Origin: Pterobdella sp. o SKG-2022
Taxonomy: Eukaryota; Annelida; Clitellata; Hirudinida; Piscicolidae
Assembly (NCBI GenBank): GCA_964035795.1
Contig: OZ038321.1
Span: 7,166,079 to 7,230,078, forward strand
Length of the DNA stretch: 64,000 bases
Direction: 5' to 3'
The notes under the pieces: generated by a model
Seen by the model: only the letters and a program-made list of their open reading frames with translations
Told to the model about the DNA's origin: nothing
The model's database searches: none
Position numbers and translations under genes: made by a program
Shown here: positions 12,208-25,900 of the stretch, piece after piece
How the letters are laid out: every line of letters starts with the position of its first letter
How positions within the stretch are numbered: position 1 is the stretch's first letter

Positions 12208-13537
12208 TCATTTAGGCATAGGAGGGGACCCAGGAAAAAGACTGGACCCTTGCTTGCTGGCAGAACGAGATGGAGCAAAACCTAGGATCTTTTGAACATT
12301 CTGTTAACAAAATATGGATTGATAATTATGAATAATAATTATAAGAACATATCTTAGGATGTAAAAAAACTTTTGCATTTAGTGTATAATTTTGTTAAAA
12401 CAAGCTTTGCAATTCAAATATTTTACAAGATCTCAACATTGCATATTTATATTGAGAACAAGCAATATTTCAACATGAAACACTTATCAACAAGCTCAAC
12501 ATCATACTTGTCTAATGGACATGGTGCACAGAATGTATAGGAAGATGAAGGAACAGTCAGTGTAATCATTGCCATAGAGACTTCGATGTGAAATATTTTG
12601 CAGCCATGATATGGGCACAAAAGGTAGCTTGGCTACCACTCTTCCATCAAAACTAGTGTTTAAGTAATATTTTTAACTGATTTAATGATTTTTTCAAAGA
12701 TAACTCAATTACTTTGAAGATTTGTTTAATAATTGTTTTTTAACCTACTCTATTGAAAGATTTTCGAGATATATAATTTTGATTTAAATGTATGTTTGAA
12801 ATTATCATCATCCTCATCCTCTTATGCCCATTTTCTTGCTAATATGGGTTGAAAAAATTCAAAAACTATTGAATATAAAGTATCACTAAAGAATATAACT
12901 TTGATTAAAAACACATCACAAAATAAAAAACATAAAATGAGCTTACATGGAGTTGAACATGCTTAATAAGGCAGTGAATGCCACTCCAGTAGCAAAAACT
13001 GATTTCATTTTCACCTAAAAAATGTTTAAAACACATTTTTATTTGAATTGAAGTATGTTTTGTAATTTATTAACCATAGATAAGTCTCTGTTGTTAGTTT
13101 TTAATTTTTCTTCTTGTCTTTCTTTAGGAGTAAATTAATATATCAATATTTATTTCCAAAAGTCAAAATGAGTTTCAACATACCTATTTTCTTTTTTTGA
13201 TTTCTATCAGAAACATCTACGCCTATAGTTTCTTTCTGTTTTTCGACTGCTCAAATATTTTAAATGCGTTTATATTTTTCCTTTAAATTAGACAGATACA
13301 ACTCACGTTTTTTGCTTTGTTTTTCAACTTCATTTTTGAGTTTTTGGTATTTTTTAGTTCGGTAAACTAACAACCAAGTTAGTCCTGAAAATGATTATTA
13401 CATAGGTTTTGAGATAAACGAATAATAATAATAAGAATAATAATGAAATTATCAAATGAAAAATTAAGTAATATACCTTCTCCTAATAATGCTGTAATGA
13501 TGGATATGAACAAAATAAGAAATGTATCGGCAATCAT
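12208..13537 (-). CDS. TMCO1: TMCO1, ER calcium load-activated channel / translocon-associated membrane protein
   Basis: Seven exons on the minus strand in transcription order: 13537-13477, 13384-13307, 13246-13184, 13121-13075, 13014-12947, 12652-12508, 12300-12208. All phases agree and give 184 residues (human TMCO1 is 188). Seen: MIADTFLILFISIITALLGE (first membrane segment), LTWLLVYRTKKYQKLKNE, KQSKKLEKQKETI, KKKIERQEEKLK coiled coil (about residues 30-80), VKMKSVFATGVAFTALLSMF (second hydrophobic segment), FDGRVVAKLPFVP, DCSFIFLYILCTMSIRQN and a QKILGFAPSR tail. The order and wording match TMCO1 throughout. Known role: ER membrane protein that releases Ca2+ on store overload and is part of a multi-pass translocon. 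The start at 13537 was chosen because the upstream extension to 13567 begins with TTG. Minus-strand AATAAA at 12124-12119. Confidence 0.92.
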
Positions 13538-13904
13538 AATCGGATCAAGGCAGAACTTGAAGACCAAGCCTTAACTGGACAAAAACAGAATGAGCTCTCA
13601 ATGTAAATGAAAATGATGACAAGTGAACTTAGATCGCATTATATTGTCCCTAATTACAAAAGTTTCATTGCTAATTTGTTGAAAAAATATACGTGCAATA
13701 CATTTTTAGGAAGCTTTTTTTACATATTGAATAAAAGTTTTACAAATCAAAAAAAATACTTTGCATTCTATACTTTTGAAATAAGATTAAATTATCAAAT
13801 TTCAAGTTTTCAAAAACAAAAGTGAACTTTAATTTAAATTAAAATTGTTGCTCGTGGTTTCGGTCTTAGATTTTTGTTTTAAATAGCAGCTAATAAAATT
13901 TAAA
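13538..13904. promoter_or_regulatory. Putative bidirectional promoter between TMCO1 and KRI1
   Basis: The start codons of TMCO1 (13537, minus) and KRI1 (about 13905, plus) are head to head and only about 370 bases apart, so both core promoters must lie here or in the 5' UTRs. There is no obvious TATA box or CpG-rich block. The 72-codon frame from 13607 in this spacer is not supported by any similarity I recognise, although its first codons could be a 5' exon of KRI1. Confidence 0.5.
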
Positions 13905-16900
13905 AATGAAAAGAAAATTTCAAACACAAGGTAACATTATGCATTCATGAATATCGAAAAATTCGGAAATTAAACTTTGGAACAAAACATTTCTCTCAAG
14001 ATGATGCAGAGCCTTCTGATGATAGTGAAGGCAGCACATCTTCAGAAGAGAATGAGGTTTTTTAAAGTTTTATTTTTTCATTCCATAATTTTTTATCATT
14101 AGACTGTTACAAACGTTATGTTTTTTATATTATTTTGTTCTAACACCTTCTTAATAATTTTTAACTTTTATAATTCAATTTTCAATAGATATTTAGTGAA
14201 GAAATGAACAATGATTTTTTGCAAACTCTTGAAGCCATCAAGAAAAATGATCCTTCCATATATGACCCAGACAGCAAGTTCTATAAAGAACACTATGGTA
14301 TATATAATATAAAAAATGTTGACGATCATTCATGATAAGATTGAAACAAGAATACATGTTTGTGATTGTCACTTAACTCTCATTTTTAACAAATTTATAT
14401 ATTAAAAAATAAAAATCATATGTTATATAAATTAATAATTAGATTTTAATTAAAAATATTTTTAAAACAAAAATCTATGAAAATTATATGTATGTTTTCA
14501 ACCTTATTCATTAATTTATTAAAATCTTTCAGAAGATCTGAAAAAACAAGAAAAAGCAAAACCAAAAAATGAGAATTTATATGAAGCAGAGATCAAATAC
14601 ATAAAGAATCCACTTGTGTAAGTTATTCTGAAAGTTGAAAATTATTCAAAACCATTTGAAAATAGTTATTGAAAAAACTATAATGAACATACTGAAATTA
14701 AAACACTGTCATTTAACAATGGGTGTTTGAAAATGACCAAGCAAATGAGAAATAAGGGATATAAATGAAATTAATACTAACAACTAATAAATTTCTGTTT
14801 TCTGCTGAAGAATTTTGGGCATATAGAATGATGATGAATTAAGTCTACTGATTGATGAGTGAATTATGGGAAAAAACAATAAAATTTTTAATTTTTATTG
14901 AGATGAAGCTTTTTGATAGTATTCTGCATTAGTCACCTCATGAAGGTATGGAAAATATATCAAAAAACTCTGTCTCAACATAAAATTAATGTTTTATGAT
15001 AAGGTTATACTTATCGAAAATTATAGCTTTTATTTTAAATTAATGTATGAATTCTCAATTGATGTTTTTAAAGTTTAAGACTGAATTTATAGTCAAATAG
15101 TGCAAAGCTTACACATATCCCGTGTTCATACATTATAAGCATAATATGTTATATTACCCATTTAAAGAGGTGAAAAGAAACTGGAAGATGTAGGAGTAGA
15201 AGAAAAAAGGGAACAAGATTTGAAAAACAGGTGAGTATATTATGCTATCATCATTTATCATCTCATAGTCCTTTTTCTATAGGGTTATGTTTAAGTATAA
15301 TATATATAACAATCAGTATAGTTTCTTTCCCTACCTTTTTGTTGCTATCCCAGCTTCAAATCAAGACTTGAATGATCGGGTTTTATATTGTATAAATTCT
15401 TTCGAATACTTTTATAACATGTAAATTCTTTCTAATGATTTCTTTTCATTGCATGAAGCAATATAAGAACTCAGTACTAGTTTGGGAGATAGCTAAGTAG
15501 TTAATATTATGCACCATAATTATTTTTCCCCATGTATCAATCAAATCTTTTTTATAACCCGTTTTTTTTACTAAGGGTTGAGCAGTAAATAAGAGAATTA
15601 AGAAAACACTTGGTTTCATCAAACAGTCTATTTCCTTTCTCAAACCATCTTTTTTCTCAATAGAAAACAGTGATGTATAATGTTTTATATCATGAATTAA
15701 TATGTTTTAATAATAAAATAACACATATATAAAACACAATTTTAAGCTTTGCAGAAGCATTGAAAGGTGGCTTGGATGATGAAGATTTCTTGAATAGTGA
15801 TGAGAATGATGACAGTACAAAATTCTCTTATATACAGGTTTCCATGCTTGCATTTATGATGTTTTGAGAATATATACATGATGAGATTTGTTGACTGGTC
15901 TTGCGGCGAGGGCTTTATTTAGATGTTGGCTGGATATGATTGCTTTTTATTGTTACTAATAATTTGATATCAAAACTTACTGAGTTAAACATTGCTATAA
16001 TAAAGCTTGTATTTTTTATTTTCTTTATTTATTGGTTTTATTACTTTAATTTTTTTTACTTCATTATTAGTTTATATGTCAATTTTTTATTATAATTATC
16101 ACTATTATTACTCGTTTAAGGACTTTTTCTATTTTATGTTTATATATATTTATTTCTTTGTTTTTTATTATAAAAGTACAGTTGATGACGTAGTTACCAT
16201 CAGCATCAAACCCTCATAATCATTCAGCCTCAGATACCAAAACCTCAAAAAGAACCTTTAAACACAGAAGAAGATAAAGAAAAGTTTCTAAAGAATTATA
16301 TTCTCAACTTCAATAATCTAATTGAAGAAGATAACTTGTGAGTGGTTTGCATTATAACTTAATATTTGACCAGTTTTCTAATTTCGATTTCTCTAACATT
16401 ATGTCTCAATACAGTTTTCATGTAGCTATATTATAGCTATTAGCGCCTGCTTCACAGTGTATTTCCGGTGCATTTAATTGTAGCAAGTGTTTTGAGCTAC
16501 AAGGAAAAGCGCTTTTCAAATACCCCATTACATTAAATTAAATTATAACAACAATATACATATGAGTTACTATTAAAACCATACAGAGAGAAGGGCAGAC
16601 TAGCTGAGATAGGAGATGATGATGATGAAGAGGCATTAGAGAAGGAAGCAGCCTTTGAGCACAAATACAACTTCAGATTTGAAGAGCCTGATGACGAATT
16701 CGTTAGGAAACATTGTATTACTTCTATCACGATCTTTTGCTACTATGTTGTTATTATATTAGCATTGTCTTTCAAAAAAAAAATACATGTGAGAAGTTTT
16801 TAAATACATTTAATGAAAGCTAGTGTTTTCGATAAGTATAGTTTTATTATAAGACGTTAGCATTGGTATTTTAAAAATACATACAATGTCTCTAAAAATT

Positions 16901-19900
16901 AGCATTTTTATTTTAAAAATTCTTCACACATGGCAAAAGAAAAATAACCTACAAAAAGAATTTGATTGATGGATGGAGTAATTGGTTGATATAACTCGAA
17001 TCCATGTTCAGATCAAGACATACCCTCGCACGATAGAGTCGTCAGTCAGGAGGGGAAAAAAGAGTCGCAGTGACAAGAGGAAGGAAGCCAAGGCCAAAAA
17101 GCTTGAGGTTCAGAAGAAGTTGCTTGATAAAATATTCAAATAATTACCTCTCATTTTGTGGGTTGGTTTTGAGCTACATGCAACTTAGAGCAGACTGATA
17201 AATATTTAAATATTACTTTTCACATATAACCTTGTAATGTGTTGTGGTTTGACGTTGAAGCACATCTGACTTAAAACCCGTTTCACTTTTATATACTGCA
17301 TCTGAGGTGTCTTTCTCATGTGATTCCAATTTATAGGATCTTTTCAGGGTCATTTTATAATTTCCTGAGACTCGTGTTAAGATTTATTGCCACATTATAT
17401 ACATTGGTTAAGTGACCATTATAAATTTGCGTCATCTGTAACACATTAAATTTTGAAACTAAAGGTTTAAAAGACTTATAATACAACTCTGGTGAAAGGT
17501 TAAATATGACATTTCTATAAAAACCCCACAACAAAATCTTAGTGTATTTTTCAAAAGTCACATTTACAAACTGAAAAATTACAAAATATCTCAAACCAAT
17601 ATTTAAATAAAACCTTCCCATAAATCTCTGCATACATCTATGTACACATTTCCACAATACCATAAAATTGTGGCATCATTCACATCACAATCTCCACACA
17701 CAGATCAAGAAAAAGCAAGAGGAGAGCATGGACAAGGTGAGAAGTATGCAGGCAAAGGAATACATGAAGCTGATGAACAAGTTAGACCCTTCTTGTGATC
17801 CTGATCCTTCCATGTTTGACCTCGAGGGTGACTTTGACCCTGATGCCCATGATGCTGTTATGAAGGTGATGAGGGAGGGGGTTTATTGTACATAGATTGA
17901 ATCATTCACAAATTTTTTGAACTAAAGATTATATAAAATACATGATATCAACTGCTTATCAATATTTAATACTGCCATGTAAGTTTATACTGACTACTTT
18001 TTCAAACCTTACTTTCAATTATTGCTTCGAGCCAGTGTTTTTACACAAATGATTTGAGATTTTCTAATTTTTAATATAAAATTGATAACAAAAGTAGAAG
18101 ATTGCGACTATTGCTCCACAATTATCTGGCAGAAATATTTCGGTGATGAGTTTTATGCGGAGAATGATGGTGAAGAAAAACCTGTGTTTGATGATGAAGA
18201 AGGTGATGTGGTTTTGTGTGTTAGCTATCTATCATTTTATTTGTTATTCTATCTTTTTGTTTGTCTATTCATTATCACTATCTGTTTACTTTTATATCTA
18301 TCTTTCTATATATATTTTTATTTTTTTTGCTTTTCTTCAATCTATCTATTTATTAATATTGATAATTTTACCTCACTTTTTACAGCTTCAACAGCTAGAA
18401 AGGTATTTACGTAATACTCTTAAAAATCAACAAATGAAACTTTAGACTTCAAATTTAAAATTCTAAACAAAGTTTTTGCTATAGTATTATATTATAAAGC
18501 ACAATGGTAGATTGTTAAGCAAAGGCTTCCTCTCGGTTCAACATACAAAATAGCTTATTTTTTTAAACTATTTTCAGGAGCCGGCATTTGTTAAAGCTTT
18601 CAAAAAAAGTGGGTGCATTTATTAATAGCAATAACATTACAATCAATGCTTCGTTTTTTTTATTGGGTGGAATTGTATGATGCCGATAACTATTAATCTT
18701 TACGCGGCATGGTAATCTTTAAAAAATTGATCTTAATGATTGAGACTAGTGATGTTACTGTTTATGTATTAATATCGCATAAACTAATATTTTGTAGTAG
18801 TGTCAATACACCATAAACAATTATTAAATTAATATATATCTGCCAAGAAAGTATTGAGAGGCTAAAATCTTATTGAGGCCTGGGTCTTAATCTTTTAACC
18901 TATTTTGAGTTCCCAAGCTCTATCATAAATGAGCATCCAGGTTAGACTCTTCAAATTAGAGCCCTATAGTTAAAGGTCAATTTCTGATTATAATCTGGGT
19001 GACAGTGTACTACAGTAGTAGGTATCGAAAAAGTGATATTCTGTTATCATTGTCTTGTCTTGTATGATCCTAGTTGACAACGTCAAGGCAAACTGCTCTA
19101 GGTTTGGAACTGTGGATCTCAAATTCCAATAGTTTTGCGCTGACAGTCTCACTGACATAATGACTTATTCTAGAAATTAAACTTCAAGTGGCATCAATAA
19201 TCTAGACTGATTGCTGAGAAACTCAGTTACTGGGACATATACAGCAACATAATCTATAAAAGTAACATCTCAACATTGAACTTTTACAGAGCTAAAGAAC
19301 TACAATGCCCAGTTACAGAAGATGATCGATGAGAACAAAAATGATAAGCTGCCCTTCCTCTATAGGAAGGTGTATGCCACAAACTACGGCATGAGTGTGG
19401 AGCAGGTTGGTCGAATGGGTAAATGAGTATAAAGGTAGAAACGGAGGTAGATTTGAGAGGTAGAAAAGTAGAAAGATAGAAGTAATAAATACGTAGACAA
19501 CTATAGTAGATGAATAGATAGATAGATAGATAGATGGATAAAATAACACAGATTTTGGACTGTGATGACACAGAGTTGAATTCATGGCTCCCTCTAAGGA
19601 AGATCATCACCTGCAAGTTAGTTGCGATGAAATATTAATAACACACGAGTTTTATATTGGAGCGCACAATAAGATGGGAATGCCGAAATTTTATTAGATT
19701 TGTTACCAGGCGATTATATTTCAATTATAATTGCTTCGCAGAGTTTTTTATATTTAACAACTCTGTCTTTGTTTTAGTGGTTCAAGTGTTAAATGGGTAT
19801 TTAATTTATGGCATGGTTTCACGTTATAGTTTCGACTGATGGTGTTCATAACACGCACCAGGACTGATGAGGAAGAGATGCTGTTGGATCGTAAGATGAA

Positions 19901-20506
19901 GCAGGACCAGAAGAAGAAAAAGAAGATTTGCAAGAGCCTTTATGGGTTAGTTGATGGTGCTTCCATTCCTTCTCTGTTGTTATGCATTATTCACTAGTGT
20001 ATAATTATCATATATAAAGTTTTGTATTGAAACTTAGTCGAAGTGATTCATTTAAGCCTTTATGATTTTTGACCACTAAGCAAAATCGATGATATAATTA
20101 CAGTTCAAAGGAAAAAGAAGCTTTGCCGATGAAGGAGAAAATAAAATTAGAAAAGGAATGTGTTGAAGAAAGTGTCCCGATAGATGTTGAAAAAGCGGGT
20201 GGAAATAAGGAGGAAGATGAAGACAAAGTGAAAAAATCTAAAAAAGTTAATAAAAAGAAAAATCATTCAAAAATAGAAAATAAATTTAAGGAAGAAATAG
20301 AAGTTTCACCAAGCGAAATTGTGGAAGAAAATGAAAGTTCTGGTTTTACTGAAGATTCTAAATTTGTGAAAAAAGAAAAGAATAAAAAAAGAAAAATAAA
20401 TAAGAAAAAGACAGTTTCAATGTCGGAAGATCGGCTGAAGGCATATCAAATCGATGCAAAAAAATTCAAATACCATTATCTGCCCAAACTGAATAAAAAA
20501 TCATAA
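13905..20506 (+). CDS. KRI1: KRI1 homologue (KRR1-interacting protein, small-subunit rRNA processing)
   Basis: Exons: about 13905-14056 (5' end uncertain), 14189-14297, 14533-14617, 15168-15230, 15747-15837, 16228-16337, 16587-16701, 17012-17107, 17704-17865, 18133-18210, 18578-18608, 19290-19405, 19552-19616, 19862-19945, 20104-20506. From 14189 on the phases agree throughout (536 codons). Seen: FLQTLEAIKKNDPSIYDPD, KFLKNYILN, FEHKYNFRFEEPD, IKTYPRTIESSVRR, LEGDFDPDAHDAVM, KYFGDEFYAE, ILDCDDTELNSWLPLRKI, a Lys-rich tail and the terminal RLKAYQIDAKKFKYHYLP. These are KRI1 landmarks in order. Known role: nucleolar factor for 40S ribosome biogenesis. The first exon is unclear: an ATG at 13905 can splice (GT at 13931 to AG at 13999), while another frame reads HEYRKIRKLNFG, which resembles the KRI1 N-terminus. 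Donors are often GTT-type. AATAAA at 20547-20552. Confidence 0.88.
16438..16546 (+). mobile_element. SINE tail (5'-truncated copy) in KRI1 intron 7
   Basis: This aligns with the tail of the tRNA-derived SINE at 49240-49412. Shared blocks are AGC(G/A)CCTG, CACAGTGT, TTGTAGCAAG, GAAAAGCGCTTT and CATTACATTAAATTA. The tRNA-like head is missing here. Confidence 0.7.
19005..19265 (+). repeat. Dispersed repeat family X, copy 2 (KRI1 intron before exon 19290-19405)
   Basis: Colinear with 2575-2870 (same start GGTATCGAAAAA, same GCATCAATAATCTAG and TACAGCA blocks). It ends about 25 bases before the next KRI1 exon, so its 3' end supplies part of that intron's acceptor region. Confidence 0.65.
19513..19536. 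repeat. (TAGA)n microsatellite
   Basis: About five to six TAGA units just upstream of the KRI1 exon at 19552, inside the intron. Confidence 0.8.
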
Positions 20507-22997
20507 CAATTCTAGCTTATTTTGTTTTCTTCTTGGTTTTATTTTCAATAAAGTCAATATATTTGATTTATACGAAGAGCATTTTTGATGCGATTTTAGT
20601 GCGTTGATTCAATCAAAATGTTTATTTAATGTCCCGTTTAACATCGACCATGCATGCGACAAAGGGAGTGTGTGAGGGTTAAATTATGGCGACATTAAAA
20701 TTAATAGACACACCAGTTGGACACGATTGAATGCCTCTGTGACAGGTTCAGCGAGCATGGGTGCTTAAAGAAGCAGTTTACAAAAACGCTTAGTTTTTCT
20801 TATTCTCCTTTCCTCTTGAGACTTAATTCGCTGCTTTATCGAACGTTTTAACGCTATTTGATTATTCCAGATAGCATCTCCCAAATTCAAAAGGGATCGT
20901 CTTGCAAATGACCATGTTTGATTGACATAACCTTGTCAACAAGGCAGACACTTTATTTCCGACGCCCATATCGTGTGTTCATATGATTTATTCATTGCTT
21001 CCAAATCCAATCATTTAATTTAAAGCTGTGCGCAAATATTTTTAATCTATGCATTGGGTTGATATACAAAAGCAGGATTATTCGATTATTACAACCTCAG
21101 TGGCTTGTTGATTCGGTGGCGAAAAGTTTTATGATGCCATTTGGTCTTTTTTATTTTTAATTTCAAATTAATTTTTTTTCAATTAAAAGTTTTAGAATGA
21201 ATATAAGTGAACTTAATTAAAAATTCAATAAATATGTATTAAAATTTTGTAGGCAGTCAATTTAATTTAGAAAAAGTGATTTTTCATCTTTATTCATAAG
21301 ACGCGACACCCAAGGGAAAATGCCGATCTGTCGTCTAAACACCTTCAATTATTCAAACTTTCAAAGTGCCTTTCACTTAGAAGCTAAAAAATAACAACTT
21401 GGAGAAAAGTAATACAGCGGAAATTAATAAGCTGCTGAAATAGAAAGCATTATGCAAATAGGTAAGGGATGTTCCCAAACGCACATCTGTTCGCTCTTAA
21501 AAACATTGATGCTATCTGCCGGGCTGAAAGAAGCTCAAAAATATTATTTAGAAACAGCTGATCATTTGTTGATCTGTCCATTTGCATCTCCTCTTCATTT
21601 GAATGTTCTGTATCATTCACAATGCTATGCGTTGTATTATATCGATGGTTTGTTGGTGGAATGGTTTGGTTTAAGAAGTTTTATTGTGAGGTTTTTGTCT
21701 TTTAAATGATTTGATGTGAAAAATTATTTTGGTTTTTCAAATTTTTTTGTGTTGTGTTGTTTGTATGTCATGCTTTCATTGCGGTCTTTTTAACGTAAAC
21801 TATTTGTAAATCCATTAAAATTGTTTCATAATATGATCTGAAAAGTATTTTTTTTGATGGTTGTGTATCATTCACGATGCATCATGGCTTATAAGGCGTC
21901 AGAATGTAATTCAAGACAAAAATACTTCTGTTCTATTGAAACGGTGTTTGTGAAGTTGGTTTATATATTAGAACCTAGCAATTGCATTGAAACTTTTAAA
22001 AATACTTTGAAGTTTAAACTAATCATCACCAAAATTTGATCAATTCAAATATTTCAATTATTATAATGAAATTTTTAATTTTTATTTTGAAGTCGCCATA
22101 AAAATGATTGCATAAAGGCACATGGCATGGAAAGAGCAAATCTCAACAGCCCTTGATGCACGTTGGGCGTCTATTAAATGAAGAACAAGCACTTTTTTAC
22201 ATATGTAAATCTATCTATCCAGCCCATTCTTACAGAAGATTTTTTAATTTTGTGTGACGTTTTTGTAAGTGTAAATTATGTTTTCTGTTGAAGCGTCAAA
22301 AAGGTGTACAATTCATAAAGTTGTACTTAGTTTTTGTATGTTGGTGAGTTTCTAATTGGATGGTACAATCTAACGCTTGAGTGAAGATCTGACAAATGAC
22401 TCGTAGATAATAAAGATAATTCCAGCAATTAATCGGCCCCATCATAAATGCTTTGTTTCCGCAACTAATTTAGATTCTATCTTCCCGATTGCCTTGAGCT
22501 TTAATTTACGATTGCAAGTCATAATCAATAATTACAGCGCTTTATAATGCCATCAAACTTTACATTCCTTGACACGCACACCGACACACATACAAACGCA
22601 ATCAGATAGCGACAAAACGCCTGAAGATCCTTTAATCCTCGAAATAAAATTTCGGCACTGAGGCTGAAAGTTAACTAATGGCTAGACGCAAAATAAATTT
22701 AGTGGATTTCAATTTCTTTGCCTTTTTATGTCTATTGTCATTTATTTACTTTAGGTTTGAAAGCGTTCGTAGATAGCAATATTTTTTCGAATTTGTTTTC
22801 TATTTGTTATGTTTTGTTTCCTCGAGGATTAGAGCAAACAGAAACAAATAAATTAACATCCAAATGAGATTAGGTGGATCACGCTTGTTACATTTAGCAA
22901 AGAAAAGAATCGGAGACAAGTTTCATTCATTAAATTCACAATAAATCAATTAAAATATAAATAGCACTGTAAGATATATATGATAAAAAACAAATGG
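20507..22997. other. Spacer between the convergent KRI1 and UNCX genes
   Basis: About 2.5 kb. It starts with the KRI1 3' UTR (AATAAA 20547-20552) and ends at the UNCX stop. It is less repetitive than the rest of the window, with mixed-composition stretches at about 20600-20960 and 22430-22700 that could hold UNCX regulatory DNA. That is inference from composition and position only. Two ATG frames (21452-21709, 85 codons; 21854-22039, 61 codons) share a short TGTATCATTCAC segment but resemble nothing I know. Confidence 0.4.
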
Positions 22998-25900
22998 TCA
23001 AGAAATAGGAATGTTTTTGGGGCTTTTTAAAATATTCCAAATGCTGAATGAACAGTTTTGTGGGTTGACGGAGTTTTTGGGCGACTCATCAGAAAACTGC
23101 TTGGGCGTCTTTTCTTCCCCATCAGCCGCTTCACTGCTTCTATCGGACCACACTGGAAAGTATAAATCTGACTTTGGGGAGGATTTGGAGGAGTCAAAAG
23201 CTACCGTTGACGAATCATTGTGGTGCACAAAAATCTTTCTTAGTTCGTTTCGATGCATCCTTTCTTCTTGCTTCTTTCGCTTCTTCGCTAACCTCTCTTG
23301 CTCTCGACGACGGAGTTCATCTGGTGGGATGGGTTCTCCACTGCAGGTCTGAGGGTGGCAGTTGTGAGCTGGTCTGCCTGGCCCCTTCTTCGTGTTTTCC
23401 CGCTTGCGCCACTTGGCCCGCCTGTTTTGAAACCAAACCTGAAAATCAAGAAAAATTTAATTTAATTCAATGGCATGAATGATTGATGCTAGTTACATTT
23501 AATTCGAAATTAATCAAAATCATTTTGGAATTAAACAGTAATGAGAAAAAAGCACTCACAGGTGGTAACTTAGCAGACAAAACGCAACGCAAGACAAGCA
23601 AGGCGATTGATCAAAAAACTACTAAGCCGTAAATACACCAACAAAACTGTTGGACACGTATGATTGGCGATTTTCAAAAATTTAGATTAAATTAAACTAA
23701 AAATGACGTATAGCATTGATTATCAAATCTATTTTGAAGCATTCTTCAGTATTTAAGAAAGCAACTACCAATTTGGAAATCTCCTAACACTTTACTCAAC
23801 TCTTAAGTGCCATTACAAAGCATTATTCCGCGTATTTATAGCCCATTAGTTTTTAGGTTTTCATCTTTTAAGGTCGACTTATTCAATAATAATTGCAAAC
23901 ACATTAATATCGCGAAAAAATGCTTTGCCTCATAATGACTTTTGCTTGGAGAAATAATTCTGGTCATTTTTTGAATACTTGCGCGCAATGGACTTTTATC
24001 GGAGTTTCTTTATATAATAACAATAGTTATTAATCAATATTTTCACAAATAATGCAAATTTCATAATAAAAAATTAATGCTAAATAATAATTAGCAATAA
24101 ACAAACAAATACTGGTTTATATAACTTCCTTGGTTTAATGATTTATCAAGGCTGAATAGTACACAATTATCCTTTGTGAATTAGATTGTGAATCATAAAA
24201 ACACGACAATCTTTGAGTTTTTATTTTGCCGAAGCTTCTCTATATATTCTATATGATCATCAGATGACTTATACTTAAATACATTCAATTTAGAAAAACT
24301 ATTTCTTTAACAAAAACCAGATTCTTTTAAACGCATAAATAGAAAAATAAAATTTCTACTGAGTTTGAATCTAACATCAATGCTATCAAAACTTAGTTTT
24401 TTTTATGATATTAGTGGTTATAACCTTTATTATCAATCAAAATTAACAAATACAAAAGCATAAAGTGCCTAAAAAAATCAATTTCTTCATCAAAAGTTAA
24501 TTGAATCAGAAAATACATTAATAGAATTTAAACAAACACTTAAAAGAATTGATATACAAAAATATCTATTAGACTTATTAAATCAATAATGATACGACTG
24601 GAATCTTGCGGTATTTGCGTGCGAGGCTCGTCAAAGCGATGTGGTGTGAATGCTCTACCAGGCGTGCTTGAAGCCACTATAGGCCAGAAGGGCAGTCAGC
24701 TTGTGGTGTTGTGTTTTGTTCGTTTTTGTGTGGTGTTTTGTTTGTTGTTGTTCGTTTTGTTTGTTGTTGTAGTTGTTGTTCGTTTTGTTTGTTGTTGTAG
24801 TTGTTGTTCGTTTCTTTTTGTTGTTGTAGTTGTTGTTCGTTTTGTTTGTTGTTGTAGTTGTTGTTCGTTTCTTTTTGTTGTTGTAGTTGTTGTTCGTTTT
24901 GTTTGTTGTTGTAGTTGTTGTTCGTTTCTTTTTGTTGTTGTAGTTGTTGTTCGTTTTGTTTGTTAAGTGTTGCTGTGTTTGTTGTTGTGTGATGTTATTT
25001 TTTTCCTTTTCTTTGTTAGTGTTTTTTTGGAGTTGTAGTGTGTTTGTTATTTGTTGTGAAGGTTGTTTGTTTGTTATGTTGTTTGTTTTTTTGGTTTTGT
25101 TTGTTTTTTCTTGTTGTTTTTTGACGTGTTTTTGTTTGTTTGTAGTTTTATGTAGTTGTGATGTTTCCAGACTATAAACCAAAGTGTATAATAGGTTGTA
25201 AAGGTTATATGGATGGTTCATACTTTCTTTATTTATTTGTTTGCTTGTTTGTTTTAGTTTTTTTTCATGTTTTATTTGTTTCTTTATAAATGCTTCAATT
25301 ATTTTTATAGAACAAAGATTAAAATATTTATTTCAATGAATCCACTGAACCAAAAATATTTTTAATTTTTTTCAAAAATCGCATTTGTGTTTTTTTAATT
25401 GGAGTGTTTGATAAATGTCCAAAAAGATTGTCATCTGTAAAGTAATTCTCACTAGAAAAATGTCCGCCAATATTTATGAAATTGCATTAAAATTGCCTAC
25501 AGAGCTTCCTAACGGCAGATAAATCAAATTTTAACGTATCTTCGTTTCAACTACGCTCAAGACATTCGACGAGAAAAAATTAAATTATTATTCCTAAAAA
25601 ATCTCACAAAAAAATCTTTAATATAACAAAATTTTCAATAAAGCGCTAAAAAAATCTTTTTTTAATGTCTCCTTCGACTGGTATAATTGGACACTAACTC
25701 ATCAAGGCGATTCTGTTATAGGGATACAGATGTTAGCGACGAAATCAAGAAAGGTGTCTACAGATTGGTTTGCGGCAAGGGTCCCCAGCCGATCCGAGCC
25801 TATTAATTTTAATAAATTAGCCGTCAGAGTCTTGCCATAATAAATTCCTGACCTAAATTGAGTTTCTGCAGTCGGAATAGAAATAAACATTGTGTTTTAT

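Noticed and set aside
18082..18445. Two 100-110-codon frames rich in Phe/Leu/Ser
   Set aside because: Only the start (18133-18210) is coding, as a KRI1 exon; the rest reads through the intron.
21452..22039. Two small ATG frames (85 and 61 codons) between KRI1 and UNCX
   Set aside because: No recognisable motif, no splice support; chance frames in a spacer are more likely.
24655..25221. Long minus-strand frame of 188 codons, Asn/Thr/Lys-rich
   Set aside because: It is the reverse reading of the GT-rich minisatellite and neighbouring low-complexity DNA; no start context, splice partners or domain.
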